Below, one piece after another: positions 24,276 through 33,147 of a stretch of DNA of 47,011 nucleotides (positions within the stretch are counted from its first letter, which is position 1; each line of letters begins with the position of its first letter). The stretch covers positions 1-47,011 of the forward strand of contig JAETPK010000008.1 of the NCBI GenBank assembly GCA_021771265.1, written 5' to 3'. The stretch comes from Oscillospiraceae bacterium (GTDB lineage: Bacteria; Bacillota; Clostridia; Oscillospirales; Oscillospiraceae). Both the position numbers and the translations under genes were made by a program. The notes under the pieces are model-generated. The model saw only the letters and a program-made list of their open reading frames with translations, did no database searches and was not told where the DNA came from.

Positions 24276-24884
24276 TCACCCCATCTTCTGCCGGTAAAAC
24301 CGCTGGGACAGGGGGATAGAGATGGCGGTCAGGATCACCGCCGCAATGGGCAGGACGACCATCAAAAGAGAGGGAAGGCGGGCGGGTCCTTCTCCGTCCA
24401 CGACAACGGTCCCCAGGGCTCCGGCGGCGCCGCACACCAGAAAGATCAGCAGGAACATGGTCAACCGCCCCCGCTCCACGCCGAAGCGGAACATCATCGG
24501 CATGGTGATGGACAGAACGCACAGACTGCCGCACAGGCCGATGAGGTTGGAGAGGGGATCGAAAGCGGCCAGGGGAGAGCCCAGCACAGTCTGGAGCAGC
24601 TGGCAGACCAGGGCGAACAGCGCCGCCGCGCCGGCGCACAGCCAGCCCAGCAGGAACTTTGACAGCACGATGTCCCGGACGGAGTAGGGCATCATGGCGG
24701 CCAGCTGGTCCCACTTGCTCCGTTCGTCGTAGGCCATGGAGGTATAGGGCAGCATGGCCGCCCAGATGACGATGAACACATTGCCGAACTCGCCGTTGAA
24801 CACGGTGATGACCAGCATGACAAATATAAAGAGCCTCAGCTGCTTCCACAAAACGAAGCAGTCTTTCATCAGCAGGGCTTTCAT
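24276..24884 (-). CDS. ABC-2-type transporter permease
   Basis: The 202-residue membrane protein has six hydrophobic segments, beginning MKALLMKDCFVLWKQLRLF and including LRLFIFVMLVITVF, VFIVIWAAMLPYTSMAYDER and LLGWLCAGAAALFALVCQLL. The SKWDQLAAMMPYSVRDIVLSKF segment is typical of ABC-2 permeases next to YtrA-type regulators. The start follows AAAGGAG, and its ATGA overlaps the ATPase stop. It probably works with the upstream ATPase to export or sense a membrane-active compound such as a peptide antibiotic (inference). Confidence 0.85.
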   Translation of the reverse strand: MKALLMKDCFVLWKQLRLFIFVMLVITVFNGEFGNVFIVIWAAMLPYTSMAYDERSKWDQLAAMMPYSVRDIVLSKFLLGWLCAGAAALFALVCQLLQTVLGSPLAAFDPLSNLIGLCGSLCVLSITMPMMFRFGVERGRLTMFLLIFLVCGAAGALGTVVVDGEGPARLPSLLMVVLPIAAVILTAISIPLSQRFYRQKMG

Positions 24885-25738
24885 GCGTTCTTCGCTCCTT
24901 TCACCAAAAAGAGGATGATGTCCTCCACACTGGCCCGCTCCAGCTGCCAGCCCGCCGGAGCCAGCTCCCGCCGCACCAGGGCCCGAACGCCGCCGTAGCC
25001 GTTGGGCTCCCGGGCGACGATGGCCTCCGGTAGCAAACACTCCAGCTGGGCGGTGGTGTCGCTGAAAATGCCGTATTTTTCCAGCAGCCGGTCCTTCTCC
25101 TCGCAAAACAGCAGCCGTCCGTCATGCAGGAAGGCGATGTAGTCGCACAGCTTCTCCAGGTCGCTGAGAATATGGGAGGAGATGAGGATGGAATGGTCCT
25201 CCTCCCGGGTGAACTCGTTGAAAATATCCAGGATTTCATCCCGGACGATGGGGTCCAGACCGGCGGTGGCCTCGTCCAGCACCAACAGCTTGGGATGATG
25301 GCTCAATGCCACGGCAATGGCCAGCTTCATCCGCATGCCCCGGGAATAGTCCCGGAAGGGCTTTTTCTCCGGCAGATCGAAGCGGCGGAGATAGCCCTCA
25401 TACACGCCACTGTCCCAGCGGTGATAGGTGCTGGCCATGATCTTTCCCACCTGCACGGCGTTCAGGATCTCGGGGAAGTAGGCCTCGTCCAGCACCACGC
25501 CGATATCCTCCTTGACCGCCTGAAATTCCGGGGAGCTGACATCCACCCCCAGCACCGAGGCGGTGCCGCTGTCCGGCCGCAGGGCGCCGCACAAAAGCCG
25601 GATGGTAGTGGACTTACCGGCGCCGTTTTCACCCACCAGGCCGCAGATGGTGCCTCTGGGCACCGTCAGGCACAGGTCCTGAATGGCAAAGGAGCCGAAG
25701 GATTTGTGGATATGGGATAGCTCGATGACGTTCATCAT
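24881..25738 (-). CDS. ABC transporter ATP-binding protein (ABC-2 exporter type)
   Basis: The 285-residue ATPase has Walker A GENGAGKST, signature YSRGMRMKLAIA, Walker B LLVLDEATAGLDP and switch histidine in ISSHIL. A C-terminal extension of about 70 residues follows the core, as in exporters of the BcrA/YtrB group. The start (two adjacent ATGs) overlaps the GntR stop by 4 bases, and the stop overlaps the permease start, so the three genes form one tightly coupled operon. Confidence 0.9.
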   Translation of the reverse strand: MMNVIELSHIHKSFGSFAIQDLCLTVPRGTICGLVGENGAGKSTTIRLLCGALRPDSGTASVLGVDVSSPEFQAVKEDIGVVLDEAYFPEILNAVQVGKIMASTYHRWDSGVYEGYLRRFDLPEKKPFRDYSRGMRMKLAIAVALSHHPKLLVLDEATAGLDPIVRDEILDIFNEFTREEDHSILISSHILSDLEKLCDYIAFLHDGRLLFCEEKDRLLEKYGIFSDTTAQLECLLPEAIVAREPNGYGGVRALVRRELAPAGWQLERASVEDIILFLVKGAKNA

Positions 25739-26112
25739 GGTTCCTCCTCTATGAGTATGCGCAGCATTTCATGCAGTTCCGGCGGCGAGACGCCGCAGGT
25801 CCTGGCAAGCTCCACGGCAGCGGCCAGGTGGGCTTCCAGGTCCTTCAGCTGCTGCTCTCGGATGATGTCCAGGTTTTTCTCCGCCACAAAGCACCCCTTG
25901 CCGGCCACGGTGTAGAGAAAGCCCTCGGCTTCCAGCTCGTCGTAGGCCCGCTTGGTGGTGATGACGGAGATCTTCAGATCCTTTGCCAGCGCCCGGATGG
26001 AGGGAAGCGCCTCCCCCGGCGCCAGCTGTCCCGCGATGATCTGGGCCTTGATCTGGGCGCAGATCTGATCGTAGATGGGTTGGTTCACCGTGTTGCGGAT
26101 AATGAGTTCCAT
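25735..26112 (-). CDS. YtrA-type GntR-family transcriptional regulator
   Basis: The 125-residue protein has a GntR winged helix (about 8-75; PIYDQICAQIKAQIIAGQLAPGE, then SIRALAKDLKISVITTKRAYDELEAEGFL) and only a short helical tail with no large ligand domain, which defines the YtrA subfamily. Such proteins repress their own operons encoding ABC exporters and respond to cell-wall antibiotics in studied cases. An inverted repeat overlaps its own -10 element (see the promoter entry), supporting autoregulation. Confidence 0.9.
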   Translation of the reverse strand: MELIIRNTVNQPIYDQICAQIKAQIIAGQLAPGEALPSIRALAKDLKISVITTKRAYDELEAEGFLYTVAGKGCFVAEKNLDIIREQQLKDLEAHLAAAVELARTCGVSPPELHEMLRILIEEEP

Positions 26113-26127
26113 GGAAGTTCCTCCGTT

Positions 26128-26171
26128 TACTCTGTACATATACAGTATACACAGTATGAACAGAATGTCAA
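26128..26171 (-). promoter_or_regulatory. promoter and operator of the GntR/ABC operon
   Basis: On the minus strand: -35 TTGACA (26171-26166), 16-base spacer, -10 TATACT (26149-26144). The inverted repeat TACTCTGTA (26128-26136) and TACACAGTA (26148-26156), 11 bases apart with one mismatch, overlaps the -10. Binding of the YtrA-type protein there would block the promoter. Confidence 0.65.
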
Positions 26172-26268
26172 GAGGAGGGAGAAAAAACTTTTTGTGTGCA
26201 TTGCACCTAGGAAAGCGGCGGAAAGTATGGTATACTGCGGATTCAGATAACAGTGGGGAGGGAAGCAC

Positions 26269-27249
26269 TTGGAGCGCGTCAGCGGTGTCAACAACTGGAA
26301 ACTGACCGTCCGCCGGGAGACGGCGGGCGTTACGGTCCTGCGGGCCGTGACCTGCGATGCGCGGGCCGCCCTTCCGGAGGAGCTGTGGGGCCTGCCGGTG
26401 ACTGCCCTGGGGGACCACGCCCTGGCGCCCAATGCCCCGGCGGTGCCGGGGGAGGAAGTCCGGGTCACCTGCGGACCGCTGCCGGAGGAAGCAGGCTGGG
26501 ACAACCACGGACTAAAGGAGCTGACGCTGCCCCGGCACCTGCGGCGGGTGGGGGATTACGCTCTGCTGAACTGCGACGGCCTGGAGCGTCTGCGGCTGTG
26601 GGACGGTGTAAAGTTCTGGGGCGGCGGCGCCCTCATGAACTGCCGCGGACTCCGTGCCTTTCACCTGACCCGTACCGGAGGCGACCAGGGGGAGTCCCTG
26701 GCCTATTTTGCCGACGAGCTGAGCCGGGATCTGGATGTGACCCTTGTCACGGCGGCGGGGGAGACAGCCCGCCTGCTGTTCCCGGATTACCTGGAGGTAT
26801 ACGAGGAAAACTGCCCCGCCCACCATTTTGATTACAACATCTGCGGCGCGGGCTATCCGTACCACCACTGCTTCCGCCAGAAAAAGCTGTCCCTCAAGGA
26901 TTATGACGGGCTGTGGAAGGGCTACCTGGCCATGGAGCATGAGGAGGACGCCGCCCTGCGGCTGGCCTTTTGGCGGGTGCGGTACCCGGTGGAGCTGTCA
27001 GGCCCAGCGGAAACAGCGTACCTTGCCCATCTCCGGAGCCAGGCAGCGGAGGCTGTGGACTGGCTGCTGGCGGAGCGGGATATGGCGGGCCTGGCCTTTT
27101 TGCTGGAGCGGACGGAGCCGGACCGGGACACTCTGGCGGCGGCCTGCCAGCGGGCCCGGGAGACCGGCGCCACCGAGGCGGTGGCTCTGCTGCTGGAGGA
27201 GCAGCACCGGCGGTTTCCCGCCGGAGGGGACAAAAGCTTTGACCTGTAA
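26269..27249 (+). CDS. BspA-like leucine-rich-repeat protein
   Basis: The 326-residue cytoplasmic protein starts at TTG after GGGAGGG. Residues about 35-140 show degenerate LRR_5/BspA-type repeats (LPVTALGDHAL, LKELTLPRHLRRVGDYALLNCDGLERLRL, GALMNCRGLRAFHL). The C-terminal half is mainly helical with an ankyrin-like look (AAEAVDWLLAERDMAGLAFLLER), function unknown. No signal peptide is seen. It is 36 bases upstream of a VWA/AAA pair and likely shares its transcript, so it may be a client-binding or scaffolding partner (inference). Confidence 0.72.
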   Translation: MERVSGVNNWKLTVRRETAGVTVLRAVTCDARAALPEELWGLPVTALGDHALAPNAPAVPGEEVRVTCGPLPEEAGWDNHGLKELTLPRHLRRVGDYALLNCDGLERLRLWDGVKFWGGGALMNCRGLRAFHLTRTGGDQGESLAYFADELSRDLDVTLVTAAGETARLLFPDYLEVYEENCPAHHFDYNICGAGYPYHHCFRQKKLSLKDYDGLWKGYLAMEHEEDAALRLAFWRVRYPVELSGPAETAYLAHLRSQAAEAVDWLLAERDMAGLAFLLERTEPDRDTLAAACQRARETGATEAVALLLEEQHRRFPAGGDKSFDL

Positions 27250-27285
27250 AGGTGTCTGACCTGTCACAGAGGAAGGAGAATATCC

Positions 27286-28656
27286 GTGGAGGAAACGCCG
27301 AAAAAAGATCTTTCCGCCATTGGCCAGGACATTTTGTCCGCCGCCCGGAACGAGCTGTATCTGAACCTTCCCTACCTGGATGTGGCCCTGTGCAGCCTGC
27401 GCTTTCAACCGGGGGGCGGCGTGACGCTGTCCCTGGCCACCGATGGGGAAACGCTGTATTACGACGGCGGCTTCCTGGCGGAGCGGTATCTCCGCAGCCG
27501 GACGGCTGTTGACCGGGCCTATCTCCACGTGCTGCTGCACTGTATGCTGCGGCATATTTTCAAAAAGCGGGGCAGGGTCCCGGCGCTTTGGGACCTGGCC
27601 TGCGACGCGGCGGTGGAGAGTATTCTGGACCAGCTGGACTACGCCTGCCTGGCGGAGGGCGCCGTGCCTATGAAGCAGAAATTTTATGGCCAGTGTCGCC
27701 AGGATATGCCGGTGCTGACCGCGGAGGGCATTTACCGCCATCTGCTGCGGCTTTCTCTGCCGGACTATGAGCTGGCCCAGCTCCAGCGGGCCTTTTTGGT
27801 GGATGACCACGGCCTGTGGGACCCGGAGAAGCGGGAGGACCAGTCGCAGCGCCGGCAGCAGGACCGAAAGTGGCAGGACCTGTCCGACAAGACCCGGACG
27901 GGGCTGGAGACGGTGCTGGCTGGGCAGGCCGTCGGGGGCGAGGCGGTACTGGAGCAGATCCGGGTGGCCGTCCGGGACGATGTGGACTACCGGGCCTTTC
28001 TGCGGCGGTTTGCCGTGCCCCGGGAGGTCATGGCCGTGGACGGCGATGCCTTTGACTACATTTTCTATACCTATGGCCTGCGGCTCTACGGCAATATGCC
28101 CCTGGTGGAGCCGCCGGAGACGAAAGAGGAAAAGCGCATCGAGGACTTCGTCATCGCTGTGGACACCTCCATGTCCACCTCCGGCGCCCTGGTGCGGCAG
28201 TTTCTGGCCTGCACCTACGCCATCCTCCGCTCCACCGCCACCTTTACCCGGAAGGTGAACATCCGCATTCTCCAGTGTGACGATCAGGTGCGGTCCGACA
28301 CGGTGCTCCATGACCTGGAGGACTTGAAGGACTATATGGAGCGGTTTACCCTGGCTGGCGGCAGCGCCACGGATTTCCGCCCGGTGTTTGAATATGTGGA
28401 GCGCCTGCGGGCGGAAGGAGCCTTCACCTCCCTCCGGGGCCTCATCTACTTTACCGACGGCATGGGTGTCTATCCCCAAAAGCGTCCACCCTATGAGACG
28501 GCCTTCGTGCTGCTGGGGGAGCCGCCCCTCAGCGTGAAGGTCCCACCCTGGGCCATCCGGCTGGTGCTGACCGTGGAAGACCTGGAGCGGGCCGTGGAGA
28601 AGACGGCGAAGGAATTCCCCGATGAATTGGACTGGGACGAGCTGCCCCAGCTGTAA
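27286..28656 (+). CDS. VWA-like domain protein with putative metallopeptidase-type N-terminus (DUF2201-like)
   Basis: This 456-residue protein starts at GTG after AAGGAG. The N-terminal half has a histidine-rich helix YLHVLLHCMLRHIF (about residues 84-97), like the zinc-site region of DUF2201 putative metallopeptidases. The C-terminal half is a VWA-like domain with a canonical MIDAS DTSMS at about residue 293. It lies 44 bases before an AAA ATPase, the usual partner of such proteins. The function is probably client remodelling or metal insertion; peptidase activity is not established. It is not a close copy of the CoxE-like VWA protein at 6273-7475. Confidence 0.82.
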   Translation: MEETPKKDLSAIGQDILSAARNELYLNLPYLDVALCSLRFQPGGGVTLSLATDGETLYYDGGFLAERYLRSRTAVDRAYLHVLLHCMLRHIFKKRGRVPALWDLACDAAVESILDQLDYACLAEGAVPMKQKFYGQCRQDMPVLTAEGIYRHLLRLSLPDYELAQLQRAFLVDDHGLWDPEKREDQSQRRQQDRKWQDLSDKTRTGLETVLAGQAVGGEAVLEQIRVAVRDDVDYRAFLRRFAVPREVMAVDGDAFDYIFYTYGLRLYGNMPLVEPPETKEEKRIEDFVIAVDTSMSTSGALVRQFLACTYAILRSTATFTRKVNIRILQCDDQVRSDTVLHDLEDLKDYMERFTLAGGSATDFRPVFEYVERLRAEGAFTSLRGLIYFTDGMGVYPQKRPPYETAFVLLGEPPLSVKVPPWAIRLVLTVEDLERAVEKTAKEFPDELDWDELPQL

Positions 28657-28700
28657 TGCGGATCGCCCTTTGTATACCGGGGGCATAAGGAGCAACGGAT

Positions 28701-30233
28701 ATGAATATCAAACAGGCAAAGCAGGAGATCACCAATACGCTGAGGGCGTATCTGACCCGGGATGAGTTGGGCAACTACCTCATCCCCTCTGTCCGCCAGC
28801 GGCCGGTGCTGCTGATGGGCCCTCCGGGCATCGGCAAGACCCAGATCATGGAGCAGATCGCGGCGGAGACCGGCGTGGGCCTGGTGGCCTATACCATCAC
28901 CCACCACACCCGGCAAAGCGCCATCGGCCTACCGTTTATTGAAAAGCGCACCTACGGCGGAGAGGAGTTCTCCGTCACGGAGTACACCATGAGCGAGATC
29001 CTTGCCTCCGTGTACCGGCTGATGGAGCGGACGGGCATCAAAGAGGGCATTTTGTTCCTGGACGAGATCAACTGCGTCAGCGAGACCCTGGCGCCCATGA
29101 TGCTCCAGTTCCTCCAGTGCAAGACCTTCGGCAACCAGCGTCTGCCGGAGGGGTGGCTCATCGTGGCGGCGGGCAACCCGCCGGAGTACAACAAATCCGT
29201 CCGGGACTTCGATGTGGTGACGTTGGACCGGGTGAAGCGCATCGATGTGGCCGAGGACTTCGCCGTGTGGAAGGAATATGCCTACCGCAAGGGCCTCCAC
29301 GGCGCCGTGATCTCGTATCTGGACATCAAGAAGGACAATTTCTACCGCATTGAGAATACGGCGGACGGCTTGCAGTTTGCCACCGCCCGGGGCTGGGAGG
29401 ACCTCAGCGAGCTGATCTTCGCCTATGAAAAGCTGGGACTCCGGGTGGACCGGGAGGTGGTGGGCCAGTATATCCAGCTGCCCCGGGTGGCCAAGGATTT
29501 TGCCAACTATTTGGAGCTGTACTACAAATACCAGAAGACCTACCACGTGGAGGACATCCTCTCGGGGACATGGCAGGCCATCACCGTGTCGGAGCTGCGG
29601 GCCGCCCCCTTTGATGAAAAGCTCTCCGTCATGGGGCTGGTGCTCAGCCGTCTGGCGGAATCCGCCGCGACGGTCCGCCGTCAGGACGTTCTGGTGACGG
29701 CCCTCCACGCCGCTTTGACGGAGTTCAGGGACAGGGTCGCCGAGGCGGAGCCGGCGGCGGTGCTGGGCCAGCTGGTGTGGAAGCGGCAGGAGGCCATGAA
29801 ACGGGCCAAGGAGGCCGGCCAGTTGACAAAGGAGGACCGGGACCTGCGCCAGCGGGAGCTGAATGCCCTGGAGGAATATTGCCAGCGGCTCCGGCGGGAG
29901 GACCTGACCGCGCCGGCGGAGGCCATGGACGCCGTCCGGGCCTGGTTCGGCGGAGAGGTGGAGCGGCGGAAGACCCTGGCGGCGGAGACCGGCCAGCGGT
30001 TTGACCATGCGTTCCGCTTTCTGGAGCAGACCTTCGGCCAGGGCCAGGAGCTGGTCGTTTTTGTGACGGAGGTTACCGCTGGCTATGACACCAGCTGGTT
30101 CGTGGAAAATTTCGGCTGTGACGCCTATTTCCGCCACAACCGGGAGCTGCTATTTGACGATACCCGGCATCGTATCCGGGAGGAGATCGCCGCGGCAAAG
30201 GCGGCGGAAAAGGAGGAAACGACCCATGCGTGA
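28701..30233 (+). CDS. AAA+ ATPase partner of the VWA protein
   Basis: The 510-residue protein has Walker A GPPGIGKTQ at 40-48, Walker B FLDEIN at 119-124 and a MoxR/dynein-like AAA core (PEYNKSVRDFDVVTLDRVKRID carries the sensor region). The C-terminal half is long and helical with many Arg/Glu, unlike the small MoxR at 5454-6266. Start preceded by AAGGAG. The stop overlaps the NifU-like gene by 8 bases. It likely drives the VWA protein encoded just upstream. Confidence 0.88.
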   Translation: MNIKQAKQEITNTLRAYLTRDELGNYLIPSVRQRPVLLMGPPGIGKTQIMEQIAAETGVGLVAYTITHHTRQSAIGLPFIEKRTYGGEEFSVTEYTMSEILASVYRLMERTGIKEGILFLDEINCVSETLAPMMLQFLQCKTFGNQRLPEGWLIVAAGNPPEYNKSVRDFDVVTLDRVKRIDVAEDFAVWKEYAYRKGLHGAVISYLDIKKDNFYRIENTADGLQFATARGWEDLSELIFAYEKLGLRVDREVVGQYIQLPRVAKDFANYLELYYKYQKTYHVEDILSGTWQAITVSELRAAPFDEKLSVMGLVLSRLAESAATVRRQDVLVTALHAALTEFRDRVAEAEPAAVLGQLVWKRQEAMKRAKEAGQLTKEDRDLRQRELNALEEYCQRLRREDLTAPAEAMDAVRAWFGGEVERRKTLAAETGQRFDHAFRFLEQTFGQGQELVVFVTEVTAGYDTSWFVENFGCDAYFRHNRELLFDDTRHRIREEIAAAKAAEKEETTHA

Positions 30234-30519
30234 GGACCTGGAAAAAATTGAGGCTGTGCTGAATGAACGAGTGCGTCCCGCCCTGCGGGCCCACGGCGGC
30301 GAGCTGGAGGTGGACCATCTGGAGGGCGGCGTGCTGTACGTGAAGCTGCTGGGCCAGTGCGCCGGCTGTCCCTCGGCGGACCTGACCAACGAGACGTTGG
30401 TGGAGGCGGAGCTGGTGCGGGCCCTGCCGGAGCTGGTGCAAAAGGTCGTGGTGGTCCAGACGGTCAGTGACGAGCTGTGGGAGCAGGCAAAGCGGCTCCT
30501 GCGGGACCATCATCTGTAA
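30226..30519 (+). CDS. NifU-like (C-terminal domain) iron-sulfur scaffold protein
   Basis: The 97-residue cytoplasmic protein consists only of the NifU C-terminal domain: VLNERVRPALRAHGGELE followed by GQCAGCPSADLTNETL, with the cluster-binding CxxC at C45 and C48. These proteins carry or transfer Fe-S clusters. The start has AAAAGGAGG upstream and overlaps the AAA gene, so it is the last gene of that operon. This ties the VWA/AAA pair to metal-cluster handling (inference). A tail of about 25 residues after the domain is ordinary. Confidence 0.9.
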   Translation: MREDLEKIEAVLNERVRPALRAHGGELEVDHLEGGVLYVKLLGQCAGCPSADLTNETLVEAELVRALPELVQKVVVVQTVSDELWEQAKRLLRDHHL

Positions 30520-30522
30520 GCG

Positions 30523-30561
30523 AAAAAAATTCCCCAGACTTCTGGTCTGGGGAATTTTTTG
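30523..30561. terminator. bidirectional terminator between the NifU-like and SLH-transglutaminase genes
   Basis: AAAAAATTCCCCAGAC pairs with GTCTGGGGAATTTTTT. A-run and T-run flank it, so it can serve both convergent units. Confidence 0.9.
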
Positions 30562-30562
30562 T

Positions 30563-31987
30563 TTACCAGGAGTGATGGCTCCAGGACTGGCTGGGCGTCA
30601 TGGCAAAGTAGGTATAGTCGATGGTGCTGCCGCTGTCAGCCCAGGTGGTGTCAATGTGGACATGGGTGCCGTCCAGCGTGGCCACAGTCCAGATGTGCTC
30701 GTCATTGGCCAGGGCGGTGCACTGGATGCCCTCCAGCTTTAAAAGCAGGTTGTAGGCACCGGTGTAGCCGTCGCACACGGCGGTGCCCCGGGTGAACAGG
30801 CTGTATGGAATGTGGCTGAGAGAATTGTCAGAGGCACCGTAGTCATACACACAGTTGTCGCAGACCCAGGTGTAATACACCCGGGCCTTTTCCCGCTCCG
30901 TCATGTCGGCGGTGAGCAGGCCGTCCTCCCACAGCTGGTCGTGAACGGCCAGGGCGGCGGCCATGGTCTCCTCCCGGTAAGCGGACAGGTTCCCGCCGGA
31001 ATTGGCGGCAGAGAAGGTCAGGCGCAGGGTGCCGTCAGCGCCGTAGGTGCAGGAGACGGTGTTGTAGCACTGCTCGCAGTAGGTCTTTACGGTGGCCAGG
31101 GCCTGCTCCATGGCCTTCCGGGCGGTGACAGGCGACAGGGAATCATATTGCAGGGTCAGGGTGCTCTGACCGCTGGAGAGCATGTAGCGGATGGACTCGT
31201 CCATCTCGTCCGCCGTGGCGGGGGAGGCGATATAGGTGCCGGCGGGGACGAGACTGCTCAGGGTGGTGCCTGCGGCGGAGGGGACCTCCGGCTCCACGGT
31301 CCAGGTGAGGGTGATGCGCAGCGCCGGGTCCGCCATGCGGGTCAGCATGGCCGCCAGGGCGCCCCGGGTGATGGACTGCTGGGGGTAAAAGGCGCCGTCG
31401 GCGCCGCTGCCCTGGGAGATGCCCGCCCGGTAGAGGAACAGAATGTCCTGATAGTAGGGCGTGTACTCCGTCACGTCCGTGATATACCGCCGGGCGGCGT
31501 ATCCCTGGGTCACCAGGTCATCATTGATGAGCGGCAGTGCGTCCTCCGGCAGGGCGGAGGCCAGCACATGGGCCACCTGGGCCCGGGTGGCGGCGGAGGT
31601 ATACAGCCCGTCCAGCTCCGCTCCAATGACGCCCTCCGCCTGAAGGTACAGCTGATAGGGCTCCCAGGCCCGCTGATCCTCCGTCTGGAAAGAGGCGGCG
31701 CCGCTCTCCGGGTCGCCGCTCAGCCACAGGCTGCGGACCCGGGCGGTGAAGATGAGCAGCTGCCCCACGGTCACGGGGTCCCGCAGACCGAAGGTGCCGT
31801 CGGCCTTTCCCACGGAGAGGCCGTACTCGTATAGGGCTGCCACGTTTTCATAAAAGGCGGAATCCGTGCTCAGGTCGGAAAACTGCCCATCGTATGCTTT
31901 GACACGGGCAGGCCGGCCGGCGGCCAGGACCGGCGTGGTCAGCAGCAGGCACAGCGCCAGCGTCAGGGCGGAAACACGGCGTTTCAT
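30563..31987 (-). CDS. secreted SLH-domain protein with transglutaminase-like protease domain
   Basis: The 474-residue protein has a signal peptide (MKRRVSALTLALCLLLTTPVLAA), three degenerate S-layer homology repeats at about 30-220 (FSDLSTDSAFYENVAALYEYG, ITDVTEYTPYYQDILFLYRAG, TRGALAAMLTRM), and a C-terminal transglutaminase-like domain. Its catalytic triad is visible as GTAVCDGYTGAYNLL (Cys), NDEHIWT (His) and HIDTTW (Asp). SLH repeats tether proteins to secondary cell-wall polymers. The C-terminal domain may act as a peptidase or crosslinker at the surface. It lies 34 bases after the LCP gene and is probably cotranscribed. Confidence 0.88.
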   Translation of the reverse strand: MKRRVSALTLALCLLLTTPVLAAGRPARVKAYDGQFSDLSTDSAFYENVAALYEYGLSVGKADGTFGLRDPVTVGQLLIFTARVRSLWLSGDPESGAASFQTEDQRAWEPYQLYLQAEGVIGAELDGLYTSAATRAQVAHVLASALPEDALPLINDDLVTQGYAARRYITDVTEYTPYYQDILFLYRAGISQGSGADGAFYPQQSITRGALAAMLTRMADPALRITLTWTVEPEVPSAAGTTLSSLVPAGTYIASPATADEMDESIRYMLSSGQSTLTLQYDSLSPVTARKAMEQALATVKTYCEQCYNTVSCTYGADGTLRLTFSAANSGGNLSAYREETMAAALAVHDQLWEDGLLTADMTEREKARVYYTWVCDNCVYDYGASDNSLSHIPYSLFTRGTAVCDGYTGAYNLLLKLEGIQCTALANDEHIWTVATLDGTHVHIDTTWADSGSTIDYTYFAMTPSQSWSHHSW

Positions 31988-32021
31988 GGATGCGCACCTC
32001 CTTTGTGCGGGGGCGGAGCGG

Positions 32022-33023
32022 TCAGGAAGGAATGTTCAGATCCTCCATGACCCGGTCCTCTACGTAGGGGTTTAAGGATTCGTTGACCAGAGTCAGAACG
32101 GCGCCCTGGTCCAGATAGATGTACGGGGATCTCCACTCGCCGGGCAGCGTGGAAAAAGAAATGTTGTCGACACCCATGGAGATCGCCTCCTTGCCCAGCC
32201 AGGCAAGGTTCCCCAAGGTCAGGTCCGTCTCCACATACTGCTGAAAGATCTTGGCGAAGGAGCCCACCTTGTCCACATTGGACAGCGTCAGGGTCTGCCG
32301 GGCCACGGCCTTCAAAAATTCCTGCTGGGTGTTCATGCGGCCGATGTCCTCATTGCCGTAGGCCACCACGCTGGTGTCCGTATTGTGGCGGAAACGGACC
32401 ACTTCCATGGCCTGCTGGCCGGTGAGGTGCCGGGTACCCTTCTGATAATGGATGGAGAGCCCCTGGACGGGGTCATCGTAGTCCATATTCACGGGAATGT
32501 AAAAATCCACGCCGCCGATGGCGTCCACCAGCGCCACGAAGCCGTCCAGATCCACCGTCACGGTGAAGTCCACGGGGATGCCCAGCTGGGCGGAGATGGT
32601 GTCCGCCAGCAGGCGGGTGCCGCCGTGGTTATAGGCGTAATTGATCTTGTGGGTGCCGCCGTTGATGACGGCTTTGGTGTCCCGCGGGATGCTGACGCCG
32701 TGAATGGTGCCGTTTTCCGCGTCCACCGCCACCAGAATGTTGGTGTCGCTGCCGCCGTTGCCGTCATCCACGCCGGAGACCAGTATGGTGTAAAAGTTGT
32801 CCTTCCGCGCCGTGTGGGCGGCCAAAGCCGCCGCCGCGGCCGCCTCCTCCGCCGTGGTGTCCGCCGGCGCTTTTTCCGGGCCGGCGCTCTCCGCGCGGAC
32901 CTCATCCAAAAGCTCCGGCGCCCGGAACAGACAGTGGGCGCCGGCATATACGGCGGCCACGACAAAAACCAACAGTAAAATGGTCCGGCTCCAGCTGCGC
33001 CGGCGGCGGTGTCTTTTTGCCAT
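32022..33023 (-). CDS. LytR-CpsA-Psr (LCP) family glycopolymer ligase
   Basis: The 333-residue protein has a basic N-terminus, one membrane helix (about 13-33), and an extracellular LCP domain. Conserved landmarks are SDTNILVAVD, VSIPRDTKAVI, the acidic GGVDFYIPVNMDYDDP, and VRFRHNTDTS...EDIGRMNTQQEF with the arginines that bind lipid-linked pyrophosphate. LCP enzymes attach teichoic acids, capsules or other glycans to peptidoglycan. It sits close to a polysaccharide cluster, so it may attach that product (inference). The ATG at 33023 follows AAGGAG; the longer frame has no ribosome site. Confidence 0.92.
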   Translation of the reverse strand: MAKRHRRRRSWSRTILLLVFVVAAVYAGAHCLFRAPELLDEVRAESAGPEKAPADTTAEEAAAAAALAAHTARKDNFYTILVSGVDDGNGGSDTNILVAVDAENGTIHGVSIPRDTKAVINGGTHKINYAYNHGGTRLLADTISAQLGIPVDFTVTVDLDGFVALVDAIGGVDFYIPVNMDYDDPVQGLSIHYQKGTRHLTGQQAMEVVRFRHNTDTSVVAYGNEDIGRMNTQQEFLKAVARQTLTLSNVDKVGSFAKIFQQYVETDLTLGNLAWLGKEAISMGVDNISFSTLPGEWRSPYIYLDQGAVLTLVNESLNPYVEDRVMEDLNIPS

Positions 33024-33096
33024 AGGGTGATTGCTCCTTGCAGACGCGGCGCGGCCGCGGTAGTCCTCTTTTGCAGATTTACATAACACTTACAAC

Positions 33097-33125
33097 ATTA
33101 TAGGACGGCTTTCCGAAAAACACAA
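33097..33125 (-). promoter_or_regulatory. sigma-70-type promoter of the LCP/SLH operon
   Basis: On the minus strand: TTGTGT (33125-33120), 17-base spacer, perfect TATAAT (33102-33097). Confidence 0.7.
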
Positions 33126-33147
33126 GAGGAAAATGACGAAGCCGCCG

